DNA from: Methylomonas montana
GTDB taxonomy: Bacteria; Pseudomonadota; Gammaproteobacteria; Methylococcales; Methylomonadaceae
DNA length: 64,000 nucleotides
Reading direction: 5' to 3'
NCBI RefSeq assembly: GCF_030490285.1
Contig: NZ_CP129884.1
Coordinates: 620,001 to 684,000 of the forward strand
The position numbers and the translations under genes are program-made. Position 1 is the first letter of the stretch, and each line of letters opens with the position of its first letter. Of this stretch, positions 1 to 9,044 are shown in pieces. Below the pieces are notes generated by a model. That model saw only the letters and a program-made list of their open reading frames with translations, made no database searches and was not told the DNA's origin.

Positions 1-198
1 ACCATTATTCGTAAGGGCAAGGACACTATTCAAGAGTTTCGGCGTAACGGCAAGCTATACATGGTGAAAATCCAGCCTCAAATAGGGCCGGCCTACTATA
101 TGTTGGATACTAACGGCGACGGGGAAATGGATGTCAAGAAGAACGATTTGGACGAAAACACCAATATCAACAAGTGGATTTTGTTCGAATGGGATTAG
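1..198 (+). CDS. DUF2782 family protein, 3' end only
   Basis: Frame 1 is open from the window edge to a TAG at 196-198 and gives 65 residues. They contain a short basic strand region, a segment ending in YYMLDTNGDG and a C-terminal KWILFEWD. This matches the conserved C-terminal half of the small DUF2782 proteins of gammaproteobacteria, usually about 100 residues with a signal peptide; here the N-terminus lies outside the window. The function of the family is unknown. DNGDG-like turns may bind a metal, but this is only a guess. Confidence 0.75.
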   Translation, partial: TIIRKGKDTIQEFRRNGKLYMVKIQPQIGPAYYMLDTNGDGEMDVKKNDLDENTNINKWILFEWD

Positions 199-253
199 AC
201 AGTCTGCCGCTCCAGACGCGGTCTTGGCTCGGAGCGGTTTTCGTTGAAAGGAG

Positions 254-655
254 CTATTCGGATACCTTAAGTAGCCAGCCATCCTCTGCGTCGCATTTGC
301 CGACTTTCGATTTCAAGCTGACCGAGATGCGGACGGTCGTACTTTTAATATCTTCCGGCAATTTGCCTTTTACCAAGTAAAAGGTGTCTTTATCCTCGAT
401 TGTGATCGGGATAGGGTGTTGTTTAATACTGACGTGAATGTGCCCAGGGCCATTGCTGCCGGATGCGGCAAATGAAAACTCCGAGCCAGGAGCCACAGTT
501 GCTAAATGCTCAGGTTTAAAGCGGCTGATTTTAGCTCTTATACAGGCACCGTCTCCGCTGCCCCCGCCATGGCCGATGTGGCCTGTCGACTGCGCCCAAG
601 TCAAGTTACAGAAGCCAAGTGCGCACAGGGCGGCAAGGGTTTTATAGGTTTGCAC
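254..655 (-). CDS. small secreted hypothetical protein
   Basis: 133 residues. A signal peptide is clear (MQTYK, a hydrophobic stretch, then TWAQS), so cleavage is expected near residue 21 and export to the periplasm or outside. The mature part begins with a Gly/His-rich stretch (GHIGHGGGSGDG), which could bind a metal. It has two cysteines (ACIRAK and GKCDAEDGW) that could form one disulfide. Beta-rich patterning follows and no known domain is recognised. An AGGAGA-like site precedes the ATG. It is divergent from the next gene, with about 220 bp between them. Confidence 0.6.
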   Translation of the reverse strand: MQTYKTLAALCALGFCNLTWAQSTGHIGHGGGSGDGACIRAKISRFKPEHLATVAPGSEFSFAASGSNGPGHIHVSIKQHPIPITIEDKDTFYLVKGKLPEDIKSTTVRISVSLKSKVGKCDAEDGWLLKVSE

Positions 656-877
656 GGTTCTCTCCTTATCTATTGATCGCCAAACAATAACCGATTATAT
701 GTCTTAGAAGGGTGAGTTTGAAGCTCAAAAGAGATAATTGAGGCTGATGTTGTAATGCACTGAATTCATCGCCCGGTGCTGTTTGGGTTGATGTTTTTGG
801 GTAATTTGATTACATTGAATTTTGCTTGATTGAGTCAAGCGCTAACAACTAAAAATAATCATGGGGGCGAGGGCGTT

Positions 878-1159
878 ATGTATTTTTTGGCTAAATTATT
901 CGGAATTTTGACGTTGGTGTGGTTTTACTTGACGGCAAAAAATCACAATGCGCCGTTGATCAATTGGTCTGTCATTGGGCTGGTCGGTTACTGGCTGACT
1001 TGGTGGCTGGCGAAATTTCTAATTCTGGAGCCGCTGGCGAAAATGGTTCCCAAGCACTCCATGATGGAAATGGCTCTGACTCAGTTGCCGGTTGTTTGCG
1101 CGGTGGCGGCCTGTGTTTTGATTCGCAAAAAATTGATTTCCAGCGTATCGGCTTCCTAA
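878..1159 (+). CDS. small membrane protein, unknown function
   Basis: 93 residues from the ATG at 878, preceded by a G-rich GGGCGAGGG ribosome-binding stretch; an upstream TTG at 830 is less likely. Three hydrophobic segments are visible: residues about 1-20, 28-50 and 68-85, the last followed by a basic RKK, which suggests a three-pass inner-membrane protein. It ends 13 bp before the pteridine reductase gene, so the two may be co-transcribed. No family is recognised. Confidence 0.6.
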   Translation: MYFLAKLFGILTLVWFYLTAKNHNAPLINWSVIGLVGYWLTWWLAKFLILEPLAKMVPKHSMMEMALTQLPVVCAVAACVLIRKKLISSVSAS

Positions 1160-1172
1160 GTACGGCGTTGAC

Positions 1173-1904
1173 ATGTCCAGAGTGGCGCTTGTCACCGGTG
1201 CGGCCAAGCGAATAGGCGCTGCGTGCGTGCGCGGCTTGCATGCGGCAGGTTTCAATGTCGTGCTGCATTATCATTCGGCGGATCGGGAAGCCTCGTTATT
1301 GTCGGATGAATTAAATGCCTTGCGAGCCGACTCTTTGTTTCCGATTAAGGCCAATTTGTTGCAAATGGATCAAGTGCAGCATTTGGCTATCGAGGCTCAG
1401 GATGTCTGGGGCGGCATCGACGTTTTGGTTAACAATGCGTCCTCATTTTTCCCAGGGAGTATTGGTCAGGTCGATGAGCGAGACTGGGATAGCCTGGTCG
1501 GCAGTAATCTCAAGGCGCCGTTTTTTTTGTCTCAAGCACTGGCGCCGTCACTGTCAGAGCGTCGCGGTTGTATCGTTAATATTGTCGATATTCACGCCGA
1601 GACCGGCTTGCCCCGCTACCCTGTTTACAGTATCACCAAGGCGGGATTGGTGGCGATGACGCGTTGTTTAGCCAAGGAAATGGCGCCGGATGTCCGGGTA
1701 AATGCCGTGGCGCCGGGTGCGATCTTATGGCCGGCGCAAGATGCGGGCGCGGAGGGGCAGTTGGAAATTCTGAAAAAAGTGGCTTTGCAGCGTTGTGGCA
1801 GCGCCGATGATGTTGCCAAGGCTGTGAAATTTTTGGTGGAGGATGCCGATTATATTACTGGGCAAGTGATCACCGTCGATGGCGGTAGGACGCTGTTCCG
1901 TTGA
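1173..1904 (+). CDS. pteridine reductase (SDR family)
   Basis: 243 residues with a Rossmann fold of the short-chain dehydrogenase family. The cofactor motif is TGAAKRIG: the Arg in place of the middle Gly is typical of pteridine reductases (PTR1/FolM type) that use NADPH. NNAS follows at about residue 88, and the catalytic YSITK (Tyr and Lys) at about residue 153. It most likely reduces dihydrobiopterin, dihydromonapterin or dihydrofolate in the cytoplasm. The convergent neighbours folK and folB act on the same pterin pathway and support this call. E. coli FolM is the nearest named relative. Confidence 0.85.
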   Translation: MSRVALVTGAAKRIGAACVRGLHAAGFNVVLHYHSADREASLLSDELNALRADSLFPIKANLLQMDQVQHLAIEAQDVWGGIDVLVNNASSFFPGSIGQVDERDWDSLVGSNLKAPFFLSQALAPSLSERRGCIVNIVDIHAETGLPRYPVYSITKAGLVAMTRCLAKEMAPDVRVNAVAPGAILWPAQDAGAEGQLEILKKVALQRCGSADDVAKAVKFLVEDADYITGQVITVDGGRTLFR

Positions 1905-1908
1905 TGTA

Positions 1909-2400
1909 TCAGGGTGTCGCCGGGCCGAGTCTAGTTTGCTGCAAGTCTTGCTTGTCAAAATCTTGCCAGAGCTTTTCGTAGCTGATTTTGCTGATTGGGT
2001 GCAGTCGTTGCGGGGCGATTTCCGCTAAGGGCTCCAGTACGAACGCATAACGTTCGATTTCGTCTCTCGGAATTTGCAAGCGACCGTCGCGGATAATTTC
2101 GTCACCATACAGAATTAAATCCAGGTCCAGCGTTCGGGCCGAGAATTTTTGACTATCTCGGCTGCGGCCGTGGTCCAATTCGATCTGTCGCAGTTGCTTT
2201 GCCACCTCTTTAGCCGGCAATTCCGAGTCGAACTGCACGACTAGGTTATAAAAGCTGTCGCCGACAAAGCCCATTGGTGCGCTTTCGTAGATGCTGGAGA
2301 TGACTAGTTCCCCGAACAGGGCGCGCAAGGCTTGCAGGCTTGATGGAACATGAATTTCCTTATCTATATTGCTGCCGATGCTGATAAATCCGGTAGGCAT
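1909..2400 (-). CDS. folK: 2-amino-4-hydroxy-6-hydroxymethyldihydropteridine pyrophosphokinase
   Basis: 163 residues, the usual HPPK length. The N-terminus has the GSNID motif. The signature RTLDLDLILYGD near residue 95 supplies the two Asp that hold magnesium, and the IPRDEIERYAFVLEPLAEIAP block lies C-terminal to it. It transfers pyrophosphate from ATP to the pterin alcohol made by FolB, before coupling to p-aminobenzoate. It lies 2 bp downstream of folB on the same strand, so the two form one transcription unit. Confidence 0.95.
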   Translation of the reverse strand: MPTGFISIGSNIDKEIHVPSSLQALRALFGELVISSIYESAPMGFVGDSFYNLVVQFDSELPAKEVAKQLRQIELDHGRSRDSQKFSARTLDLDLILYGDEIIRDGRLQIPRDEIERYAFVLEPLAEIAPQRLHPISKISYEKLWQDFDKQDLQQTRLGPATP

Positions 2401-2402
2401 GG

Positions 2403-2756
2403 TTATCTTTTGCCGCGTTCGATGATGATGCCGACGTCGCGGGCACGGCTGATGGCGCCTTTTTTGTTGAGGGTGATTTTTACCCAGGGAATCGCAAATT
2501 CGCTGCGTAAAATTCGGGCAATTTCTTCAATCAATTTTTCCACCAAGTAAAATTCGCTGTGTTCGACAAATTCGACAATCCGGTCGGAAACGGTTTTATA
2601 GTCCAAGGCGTGAGCGATATCGTCGCTGGCGGCAGCTTTTTGGATGTCGAAGCTCATTTCGATATCCAGGATAATTTTCTGTTTGATCTTCCTTTCCCAA
2701 TCGTAAATCCCTATCACGGTATCGATTTCGAGTCCGCCTAAAAAGATGATGTCCAT
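2403..2756 (-). CDS. folB: dihydroneopterin aldolase
   Basis: 117 residues. It starts MDIIFLGGLEIDTVIGIYDWERK, where the IGIYDWER block is typical of FolB. YKTVSDRIVEFVEHSEFYLVEKLIEEIA follows, with the pterin-anchoring Glu and catalytic Lys region, then KGAISRARDVGIIIER. It cleaves dihydroneopterin to 6-hydroxymethyl-dihydropterin and glycolaldehyde. It is the first gene of a folB-folK unit and divergent from plsY, with 87 bp between the two starts. Confidence 0.95.
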   Translation of the reverse strand: MDIIFLGGLEIDTVIGIYDWERKIKQKIILDIEMSFDIQKAAASDDIAHALDYKTVSDRIVEFVEHSEFYLVEKLIEEIARILRSEFAIPWVKITLNKKGAISRARDVGIIIERGKR

Positions 2757-2843
2757 CGTGATTTTCCGGTTATTATATTTCTGAGAAGCGGCAGTATCGA
2801 GTAAATAGCGCCGCGGTACAAGTATTGACGAGAGGTTGATTAA

Positions 2844-3416
2844 ATGATGGATTGGTGGTTGGTGCCTTTGGCCTATTTAACCGGATCGGTGTCGAGCGCG
2901 ATTATTGTCTGCAAAATGATGGGGCTGGCCGATCCGAGGGAAAACGGTTCCGGGAACCCAGGGGCTACCAATGTCATGCGTATCGGCGGCAAAAAGGCGG
3001 CGGCTATTACCTTGGCTGGGGATGCGTTAAAGGGCTTGTTGCCGGTATTGCTTGCCAAGGCGCTCGGCGTTGATACTCTGGTGTTGTCGGCGGTGGTTTT
3101 CGCGGCATTTATCGGGCATTTGTATCCGGTTTTTTTCGGCTTTAAAGGTGGCAAGGGTGTGGCGACGTCGTTTGGCGTTACATTAGGGGTTGCCTGGCTG
3201 TTGGGTCTGGCGGTGTCCGGTACTTGGTTTGTGGTCTATAAAATAGGCAAGATTTCGTCGCTGGCCGCCTTGGTCGCGGCAACTTTGACGCCTTTGTATG
3301 TTTGGTTGATTGTCGGCGACGTGAATCTGACGGGTATTTTTATTGTCATTTCACTGATTCTGTTATGGCGGCATAAAAGCAATATCCAGCGTTTACTGGC
3401 CGGGCAGGAATCGTAG
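2844..3416 (+). CDS. plsY: glycerol-3-phosphate acyltransferase PlsY
   Basis: 190 residues with five or more hydrophobic segments. The three PlsY loops are present: GSGNPGATNVMR near residue 35, HLYPVFFGFKGGKGVATSFG near residue 100, and a C-terminal RHKSNIQRLLAG. PlsY transfers the acyl group from acyl-phosphate to glycerol-3-phosphate in the inner membrane, the first step of phospholipid synthesis. The two adjacent ATG codons leave one codon of doubt at the start. The neighbourhood plsY-folB-tsaD is common in gammaproteobacteria. Confidence 0.95.
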   Translation: MMDWWLVPLAYLTGSVSSAIIVCKMMGLADPRENGSGNPGATNVMRIGGKKAAAITLAGDALKGLLPVLLAKALGVDTLVLSAVVFAAFIGHLYPVFFGFKGGKGVATSFGVTLGVAWLLGLAVSGTWFVVYKIGKISSLAALVAATLTPLYVWLIVGDVNLTGIFIVISLILLWRHKSNIQRLLAGQES

Positions 3417-3422
3417 ACTTTT

Positions 3423-4433
3423 TCAGAGGCTCGGCAGCTGATTCATCGGCCAGCGCGGTCGGGCAAAAATTTCCAGATTTTGTGTTTGACCGGCCAATAG
3501 TCTTTGGCAGCCGGCGTAAGCGATCATTGCGCCATTGTCAGTGCAGAACTCCGGGCGGGGGAAATATATTTCCGCGCCTTCTTTGCTAGTCATTTGCTGC
3601 AATTGCCGACGAATTTCCTGGTTCGCGCTGACGCCGCCTGCTACGACCAATGTTTTGAGTTGGGTTTGCTGCAAGGCGCGTTTGCATTTGATGTTGAGTG
3701 TTTCGGCTACGGCGCGCTGAAAGGCGAAGGCGATATCGGCTTTGTCTTGCGCGGTTTGCTCGGTGGCATGCAGCGCGTTCAGCGTAAAGGTTTTTAGGCC
3801 GCTAAAGCTGAATTCCAGTCCAGGGCGGTCGGTCATTGGGCGTGGAAATTTGAAGCGATCTTGGCCGCGACTGGCAAGTTCGGCAAGTTTTGGGCCGCCA
3901 GGGTAGTCGAGTCCTAGCATCTTGGCGGTTTTGTCGAAAGCCTCGCCGGCGGCGTCGTCCAGCGATTCGCCGAGCAAGTGGTATTTGCCTATCGCCCGAA
4001 CTTCAATAAGCATGGTGTGGCCGCCGGAAATCAGCAGTGCGACGAATGGGAAAGCGGGCGGCCGGTGTTCCAGCATCGGCGCCAACAAATGGCCTTCCAT
4101 ATGATGCACTGCGATAGCGGGAATCTGCCAGGTCCAAGCCAGGCTTCTGGCGGTGGCGGCGCCTACCAATAAGGCGCCCATCAAGCCGGGGCCGGCAGTG
4201 TAAGCGATCCCGTCAATGTGATTCGGCTGTAAATCGGCATCGGCCAAGACCGATTTGATTAGCGGCACCAGCTTGCGAATGTGGTCGCGTGAAGCCAGTT
4301 CGGGGACGACGCCGCCGTATTCGCTGTGGGTGTGAATTTGACTGTATAAAGTGTGGGCAATTAAACCCTTGGTGGCGTGGTAAACGGCGACCGCCGTTTC
4401 GTCGCAAGAGCTTTCTATGCCTAAAACGTACAT
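3423..4433 (-). CDS. tsaD: tRNA N6-adenosine threonylcarbamoyltransferase TsaD
   Basis: 336 residues, full length. It starts [18 protein letters not shown]. The metal-binding HHMEGH at about residue 111, the LISGGHTML nucleotide loop, and the C-terminal [13 protein letters not shown] and [12 protein letters not shown] motifs are all present. With TsaB, C and E it adds threonylcarbamoyl to A37 of ANN-decoding tRNAs. It is divergent from rpsU, the standard gammaproteobacterial arrangement, with the rpsU promoter lying between the two genes. Confidence 0.97.
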   Translation of the reverse strand: MYVLGIESSCDETAVAVYHATKGLIAHTLYSQIHTHSEYGGVVPELASRDHIRKLVPLIKSVLADADLQPNHIDGIAYTAGPGLMGALLVGAATARSLAWTWQIPAIAVHHMEGHLLAPMLEHRPPAFPFVALLISGGHTMLIEVRAIGKYHLLGESLDDAAGEAFDKTAKMLGLDYPGGPKLAELASRGQDRFKFPRPMTDRPGLEFSFSGLKTFTLNALHATEQTAQDKADIAFAFQRAVAETLNIKCKRALQQTQLKTLVVAGGVSANQEIRRQLQQMTSKEGAEIYFPRPEFCTDNGAMIAYAGCQRLLAGQTQNLEIFARPRWPMNQLPSL

Positions 4434-4439
4434 TAGTTT

Positions 4440-4467
4440 TTGAATAAAAATATTTTATGGGTATAAT
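4440..4467 (+). promoter_or_regulatory. sigma-70-like promoter for rpsU operon
   Basis: TTGAAT at 4440-4445 and a perfect TATAAT at 4462-4467 are separated by 16 bp. They lie 69 bp upstream of the rpsU start and just outside the divergent tsaD start. This is inferred by consensus only. Confidence 0.6.
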
Positions 4468-4536
4468 CGAGCGTTTTCGGTGGGCTTGATTCGCCCATGG
4501 CTTCATAAGATACTAACATAAATCGGATTATTGATA

Positions 4537-4770
4537 ATGCCATCAGTTAAAGTTAAAGAGAACGAACATTTTGACATCGCGATTCGTCGCTTCAAACGTG
4601 CTTGCGAAAAAGCAGGCGTTTTGGCGGAAGTGCGTCGCCGCGAGTTCTACGAAAAACCAACTACCGAACGTAAACGTAAAGGTGCTGCTGCGGTTAAGCG
4701 CCATTTGAAAAAATTGGCTCGCGAGCGATATGCATTGAAAAACTTGCGTCGCGGTCGTCCACAAATTTAA
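4537..4770 (+). CDS. rpsU: 30S ribosomal protein bS21
   Basis: 77 residues from the ATG at 4537; the upstream TTG would add only two residues. The sequence [19 protein letters not shown] and the block [20 protein letters not shown] are diagnostic of bS21. The basic tail extends a few residues beyond the 71 of E. coli. It functions in the small subunit platform at initiation. It is the first gene of the rpsU-yqeY-dnaG-rpoD operon. Confidence 0.96.
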   Translation: MPSVKVKENEHFDIAIRRFKRACEKAGVLAEVRRREFYEKPTTERKRKGAAAVKRHLKKLARERYALKNLRRGRPQI

Positions 4771-4779
4771 GGCGTTTAA

Positions 4780-5229
4780 ATGGATGCGTTAAAAGAACGT
4801 ATCAGGGACGATATGAAAGCCGCAATGAAAGGCGGCGACAAGGCTAGGCTCGGTGTGATTCGGATGATTCTGGCTGCTATCAAGCAGGTGGAGGTCGATG
4901 AGCGTATCGAATTGAGCGACGAGCGCGTGATTGTGGTGCTCGATAAGATGCTGAAACAGCGCCGCGAGTCGATCAAGCAATTCCGCGACGCTAACCGCAA
5001 CGATCTGGCGGAAATCGAAGAGGCTGAAGTATTGGTCATTCAGGATTTTCTGCCGCAGCCGTTGACTGATGCGGAAATCGATGCCATGGTTGCCGAGGCG
5101 GTAGCCGAGGTGGGTGCGACATCGGTTAAAGACATGGGTGGTGTGATGGCTTTGCTTAAGCCAAAAATGCAAGGTAGGGCTGACATGGCGAATGTCAGCT
5201 CAAAAATCAAGGCCTGTTTTATCGCCTAA
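4780..5229 (+). CDS. GatB/YqeY domain protein
   Basis: 149 residues. It is a stand-alone YqeY protein with a helical N-half (MDALKERIRDDMKAAMKGGDKARLGVIRMILAAIKQ) and the C-terminal tRNA-binding-like half ending GRADMANVSSKIKACF. The family resembles the C-terminal domain of GatB, the subunit of Asp/Glu-tRNA amidotransferase, but the role of free-standing YqeY is not settled. It lies 9 bp after rpsU and 15 bp before dnaG, where YqeY is often found. Confidence 0.9.
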   Translation: MDALKERIRDDMKAAMKGGDKARLGVIRMILAAIKQVEVDERIELSDERVIVVLDKMLKQRRESIKQFRDANRNDLAEIEEAEVLVIQDFLPQPLTDAEIDAMVAEAVAEVGATSVKDMGGVMALLKPKMQGRADMANVSSKIKACFIA

Positions 5230-5244
5230 TATCTTGTCGGTAGC

Positions 5245-6981
5245 ATGTCCGGCAGGATACCTCGTCAGTTTATAGATGATCTGTTGGTGCGGATCGATAT
5301 TGTCGATTTAATCGATTCGCGCGTTCCTCTTAAAAAATCCGGCAGCAATTTCACGGCGCGCTGCCCGTTTCATACCGAAAAAACCCCCAGTTTTTCAGTC
5401 AATCGCAGTCGGCAGATTTATCATTGCTTCGGTTGCGGTGCCAGTGGTAATGCCATCGGCTTCTTGATGGAGTTTAATCATCTTGGCTTTGTCGAGGCGG
5501 TTGAGGACTTGGCGGCTTTTGCCGGCGTAGATGTGCCAAGGGAACTGGTCGATAGCGGAACAGCGGGGGCGGATAGAAAAAACGTATCGCATGTCTATGA
5601 TGTGTTGGCTGGCGTGGCGGTATTTTACGCCGAGCAATTGCGAGCTAATGCTGAGGGGCGCCGGGCGGTAGAGTATTTGAAAACCAGGGGTGTCAGCGGC
5701 GAGGTGGCTAGGGACTTTTTGCTGGGTTACGCGCCGGATAAGTGGGATGCGTTGGTGGCGCGTTTTGGTCGAGAAGAGCTGATCGAGGCGGGTATGCTGG
5801 TGGTCAAGGAAGACGGTAAGGCTTACGACCGCTTTCGAGGGCGCTTGATGTTTCCAATTCGCGATAAGCGTAAGCGCGTAGTCGGTTTTGGCGGGCGAGT
5901 GTTGGATGATTCGCTGCCTAAATATCTCAATTCGCCCGAGACAGCGGTGTTCTCTAAGAGTAAAGAACTTTATGGGCTTTACGAGCTTTTAGAGCGAAAT
6001 AGCAAGCCGGAGCGGATATTGGTGGTGGAAGGCTATATGGATGTGATTGCCTTGGCTCAATTCGGTATCTCCAATGCGGTGGCAGCGTTGGGCACTGCGA
6101 CTTCGAAAACTCAAATCGATTTATTGTTTCGATTTACCTCCGAATTGGTGTTTTGTTTTGACGGCGACAATGCCGGGAGGCAAGCGGCTTGGAAGGCGGC
6201 CGAGGCGGCATTGCCTTGTTTGCGAGACGGACGGCAAATCAAGATTATGTTGTTACCGCAAGGTCACGATCCCGATTCTTTGCTGCGTATGGAAAATTTA
6301 TCTCCTTTCATGGAACGAATCCGTTCCGCACAGGTCTTGTCCGATTACTTTTTCGAGAATATTGCCGGTGTTTTGGATTTGACAACGGTAGAAGGGCGAT
6401 CGCAATTGTTGGCTACGGCTAAGCCGGCTCTGGAAAAAGTGCCAGCAGGTTTTTTTCGGGAAATGATGTTTGCCCGCTTGCAGGAGTTAACGTCGACTCG
6501 AGTGGTTGTGGATGTTGCTGAAAATCAGACTAGACTTAAGTCCAAATTTAATAGCGGTAAATCCACGCAATCGCCAAGAGTGAGTTTGACACGCAAGGTC
6601 ATCGCGCTGTTATTACAGCATCCGCATTTGGCAAGTTTGGTTGAGCGCCAAGGTGTGCGGCTTGATGAATTGAGTTTTGCCGGTATAGAGTTACTGAGGG
6701 ATATTTTGCGGCTGATTGCCCTTGAAAAACCTGAAAATAGTGCCATTTTATTGGAAGCTTATAGAGGATCGTCTCAGGAAAAAGCCGTGAAAGCTCTGGT
6801 AAGCCTGGAATTGGGCGTGCCGGCTGGAGGAGAGGAAGCTGAGTTTTGCGGCGCGTTACAGCAACTTTGCAAGCAGGCTAAGGAGGCTATGCTAAACCGC
6901 TTGATCGAGAAGGAAGGTCGAGAAGGTTTGATATTTGAAGAAAAAGAGGTGCTGCGGAAACTGTTAAGGGATAAGACCTAG
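5245..6981 (+). CDS. dnaG: DNA primase
   Basis: 578 residues. The N-terminal zinc-binding domain shows CPFHTEKTPSF and CFGCGASGNAIGF (Cys/His/Cys/Cys). The catalytic core has the YLNSPETAVFSKSKELYGL block and the TOPRIM motifs VVEGYMDVIAL and FCFDGDNAGRQAAWKAAE. The C-terminal region, from about residue 430, is the helicase-binding domain. It makes RNA primers at the replication fork with DnaB. It sits in the classic order rpsU-(yqeY)-dnaG-rpoD. Confidence 0.97.
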   Translation: MSGRIPRQFIDDLLVRIDIVDLIDSRVPLKKSGSNFTARCPFHTEKTPSFSVNRSRQIYHCFGCGASGNAIGFLMEFNHLGFVEAVEDLAAFAGVDVPRELVDSGTAGADRKNVSHVYDVLAGVAVFYAEQLRANAEGRRAVEYLKTRGVSGEVARDFLLGYAPDKWDALVARFGREELIEAGMLVVKEDGKAYDRFRGRLMFPIRDKRKRVVGFGGRVLDDSLPKYLNSPETAVFSKSKELYGLYELLERNSKPERILVVEGYMDVIALAQFGISNAVAALGTATSKTQIDLLFRFTSELVFCFDGDNAGRQAAWKAAEAALPCLRDGRQIKIMLLPQGHDPDSLLRMENLSPFMERIRSAQVLSDYFFENIAGVLDLTTVEGRSQLLATAKPALEKVPAGFFREMMFARLQELTSTRVVVDVAENQTRLKSKFNSGKSTQSPRVSLTRKVIALLLQHPHLASLVERQGVRLDELSFAGIELLRDILRLIALEKPENSAILLEAYRGSSQEKAVKALVSLELGVPAGGEEAEFCGALQQLCKQAKEAMLNRLIEKEGREGLIFEEKEVLRKLLRDKT

Positions 6982-7010
6982 GTGACCGCATTATATTTTA
7001 TCGTTATAAT
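6982..7010 (+). promoter_or_regulatory. sigma-70-like promoter for rpoD
   Basis: GTGACC at 6982-6987 and TATAAT at 7005-7010, with a 17-bp spacer, lie in the 76-bp gap between dnaG and rpoD. This would allow rpoD to be transcribed independently of the operon promoter. Inferred by consensus. Confidence 0.5.
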
Positions 7011-7057
7011 TTCCTGTTCTGCGGCGCTTGGTGCTGAAAACGTATTGTGAGTAAAGA

Positions 7058-8869
7058 ATGAATCAAGAACAACAGCAATCCCAACTTAAACAACTGATAG
7101 CAAAAGGTAAAGCGCAGGGTTATCTGACCTATGCGGAAGTTAACGACCATTTGCCAAGCGACATCATTGATCCCGAACAAATCGACGATATCATCGGTAT
7201 GATCAATGACATGGGGATTCAGGTCTACGAAGTGGCGCCGGATGACGACGACTCCTTGATTACCTCGGATGCCGTTGTGACTGCCGATGACGACGAGGAA
7301 GTGGCCGAGGTCGCGGCGTTGGCGTCTGTCGATAGCGAGTTTGGCCGTACTACCGATCCGGTGCGTTTGTATATGCGGGAAATGGGCTCTGTCGAGCTGT
7401 TGACGCGCGAGGAAGAATTAAAAATTGCCAAGCGGATCGAAGAAGGGCAACGGCAAGTGGTCGGTGCGATAGCGCGGTCCGGTTTCATCGTAGAGTCATT
7501 TATCGATGCGTTCGACTCGGTGCAGCACGAAGATTCTGGTGTCAGGCTGAACGATTTGGTGTTGGGCTTCGTTGATTTGACAGAAGTCGAAGAGCTTGAA
7601 GTTAGTGGTGTCGAGATTGAAGAGCCCGCCGATGACGCGGAAGAAGAAAGCAAGACGGTCGATTACGAAGAGGTCAAGCAAAAGGTAGATCTTCTCAGAA
7701 AGACTTTAAAAACCGCGGTGGCTGCCGTCAAAAAACATGGCTATGGTCATGATAAGGCTGAAAAATTGTTCGATGCGCTTGATGAAATATTTTGCGAATT
7801 TAAATGGACTCCGCCGTATTTGAAAAAAATGGTTTCCGTTTCCGAAGAGTTGATTGCAGCCATTCGCGAAGAAGAGCGATTTATATTGGATGTTTGCGTC
7901 AAGAAAGCAAAAATGCCGCGTAAAGATTTTATTAATGCTTTTGCGGAGAATGAAGCTAATCTCGATTGGTTGGAGCAGTTTGTCGCTAGTCACCCCAATT
8001 ATGCGGTGGCGTTCGGTGATTATCGTGATCAAATCAAGGGCGCGCAACAACGATTGGCAGAGATTGAGTCGCGCTACGGCTTGAGTATTGCGGTTTTGAA
8101 AAGTATTTGCCGGAATATTTCCCTGGGCGAGGCCAAGGCAAGACGCGCTAAAAAGGAAATGATTGAGGCAAACTTGCGCTTGGTGATTTCGATTGCTAAG
8201 AAATATACCAACCGAGGCTTGCAATTTCTGGATTTGATACAGGAAGGCAATATCGGATTGATGAAGGCGGTCGATAAATTCGAATATCGTCGCGGTTACA
8301 AATTTTCGACTTACGCGACTTGGTGGATTCGGCAGGCGATCACTCGTTCCATTGCTGATCAGGCTAGAACCATTCGGATTCCAGTGCACATGATCGAGAC
8401 CATCAATAAGCTGAATCGCGTCTCCAGACAGATTTTGCAAGAGTTGGGACGCGAGGCAACGCCGGAAGAGTTGGCTGAGCGTATGGAAATGCCGGAAGAT
8501 AAAATTCGCAAAGTGTTGAAGATTGCCAAGGAGCCGATATCGATGGAGACGCCGATAGGCGACGACGAAGATTCGCATTTGGGAGATTTTATCGAAGATT
8601 CCAAGATGCTATCGCCTGTCGAATCTGCTACAATCGCCGGTCTGCGTGAGTCTACCCAGAATGTATTGGCGGGATTAACTGCAAGAGAAGCTAAAGTGTT
8701 GCGGATGCGCTTCGGTATTAATATGAATACCGATCATACGCTGGAAGAAGTTGGCAAACAGTTTGATGTGACCCGTGAGCGGATCCGTCAGATCGAAGCG
8801 AAAGCGCTGCGGAAATTAAGACATCCGTCCCGATCCGAACAGTTGAGATGCTTTCTCGACGGCGAATAA
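7058..8869 (+). CDS. rpoD: RNA polymerase sigma factor RpoD (sigma-70)
   Basis: 603 residues. Region 1.1 is at the N-terminus, followed by an acidic stretch and the non-conserved insert. Region 2 carries [37 protein letters not shown] and [10 protein letters not shown]. Region 3 begins [14 protein letters not shown], and region 4 has [30 protein letters not shown]. These mark the primary, housekeeping sigma factor. It is the last gene of the macromolecular-synthesis operon and has its own promoter-like site upstream. Confidence 0.98.
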   Translation: MNQEQQQSQLKQLIAKGKAQGYLTYAEVNDHLPSDIIDPEQIDDIIGMINDMGIQVYEVAPDDDDSLITSDAVVTADDDEEVAEVAALASVDSEFGRTTDPVRLYMREMGSVELLTREEELKIAKRIEEGQRQVVGAIARSGFIVESFIDAFDSVQHEDSGVRLNDLVLGFVDLTEVEELEVSGVEIEEPADDAEEESKTVDYEEVKQKVDLLRKTLKTAVAAVKKHGYGHDKAEKLFDALDEIFCEFKWTPPYLKKMVSVSEELIAAIREEERFILDVCVKKAKMPRKDFINAFAENEANLDWLEQFVASHPNYAVAFGDYRDQIKGAQQRLAEIESRYGLSIAVLKSICRNISLGEAKARRAKKEMIEANLRLVISIAKKYTNRGLQFLDLIQEGNIGLMKAVDKFEYRRGYKFSTYATWWIRQAITRSIADQARTIRIPVHMIETINKLNRVSRQILQELGREATPEELAERMEMPEDKIRKVLKIAKEPISMETPIGDDEDSHLGDFIEDSKMLSPVESATIAGLRESTQNVLAGLTAREAKVLRMRFGINMNTDHTLEEVGKQFDVTRERIRQIEAKALRKLRHPSRSEQLRCFLDGE

Positions 8870-8899
8870 CACGCTGCATTTTCGTAGACCAGATATTGC

Positions 8900-8976
8900 G
8901 GGCCCTTAGCTCAGTTGGTTAGAGCTTCCGACTCATAATCGGCAGGTCGTAGGTTCAAGTCCTACAGGGCCCACCA
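8900..8976 (+). tRNA. tRNA with CAU anticodon, probably tRNA-Ile2
   Basis: 77 nt with encoded CCA at 8974-8976. The acceptor stem GGGCCCT/AGGGCCC, anticodon loop CTCATAA (anticodon CAT) and T-loop TTCAAGT are all readable. A CAU tRNA may be Met or the lysidine-modified Ile2. C4-G69 and C5-G68 in the acceptor stem are known TilS determinants, and E. coli ileX also lies just downstream of rpoD, so Ile2 is preferred. Automatic annotation may name it tRNA-Met. Confidence 0.93.
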
Positions 8977-8984
8977 CAGATACT

Positions 8985-9008
8985 AGGCCGTTTGCGCGGC
9001 CTTTTTTT
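8985..9008 (+). terminator. Rho-independent terminator after tRNA
   Basis: Stem AGGCCG/CGGCCT with a TTTGCG loop and a run of seven T. It lies 9 bp beyond the tRNA CCA and separates it from metK. Confidence 0.75.
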
Positions 9009-9044
9009 ATATACGCAAGTTTTTCTTTTGGCGAGGGTACAACC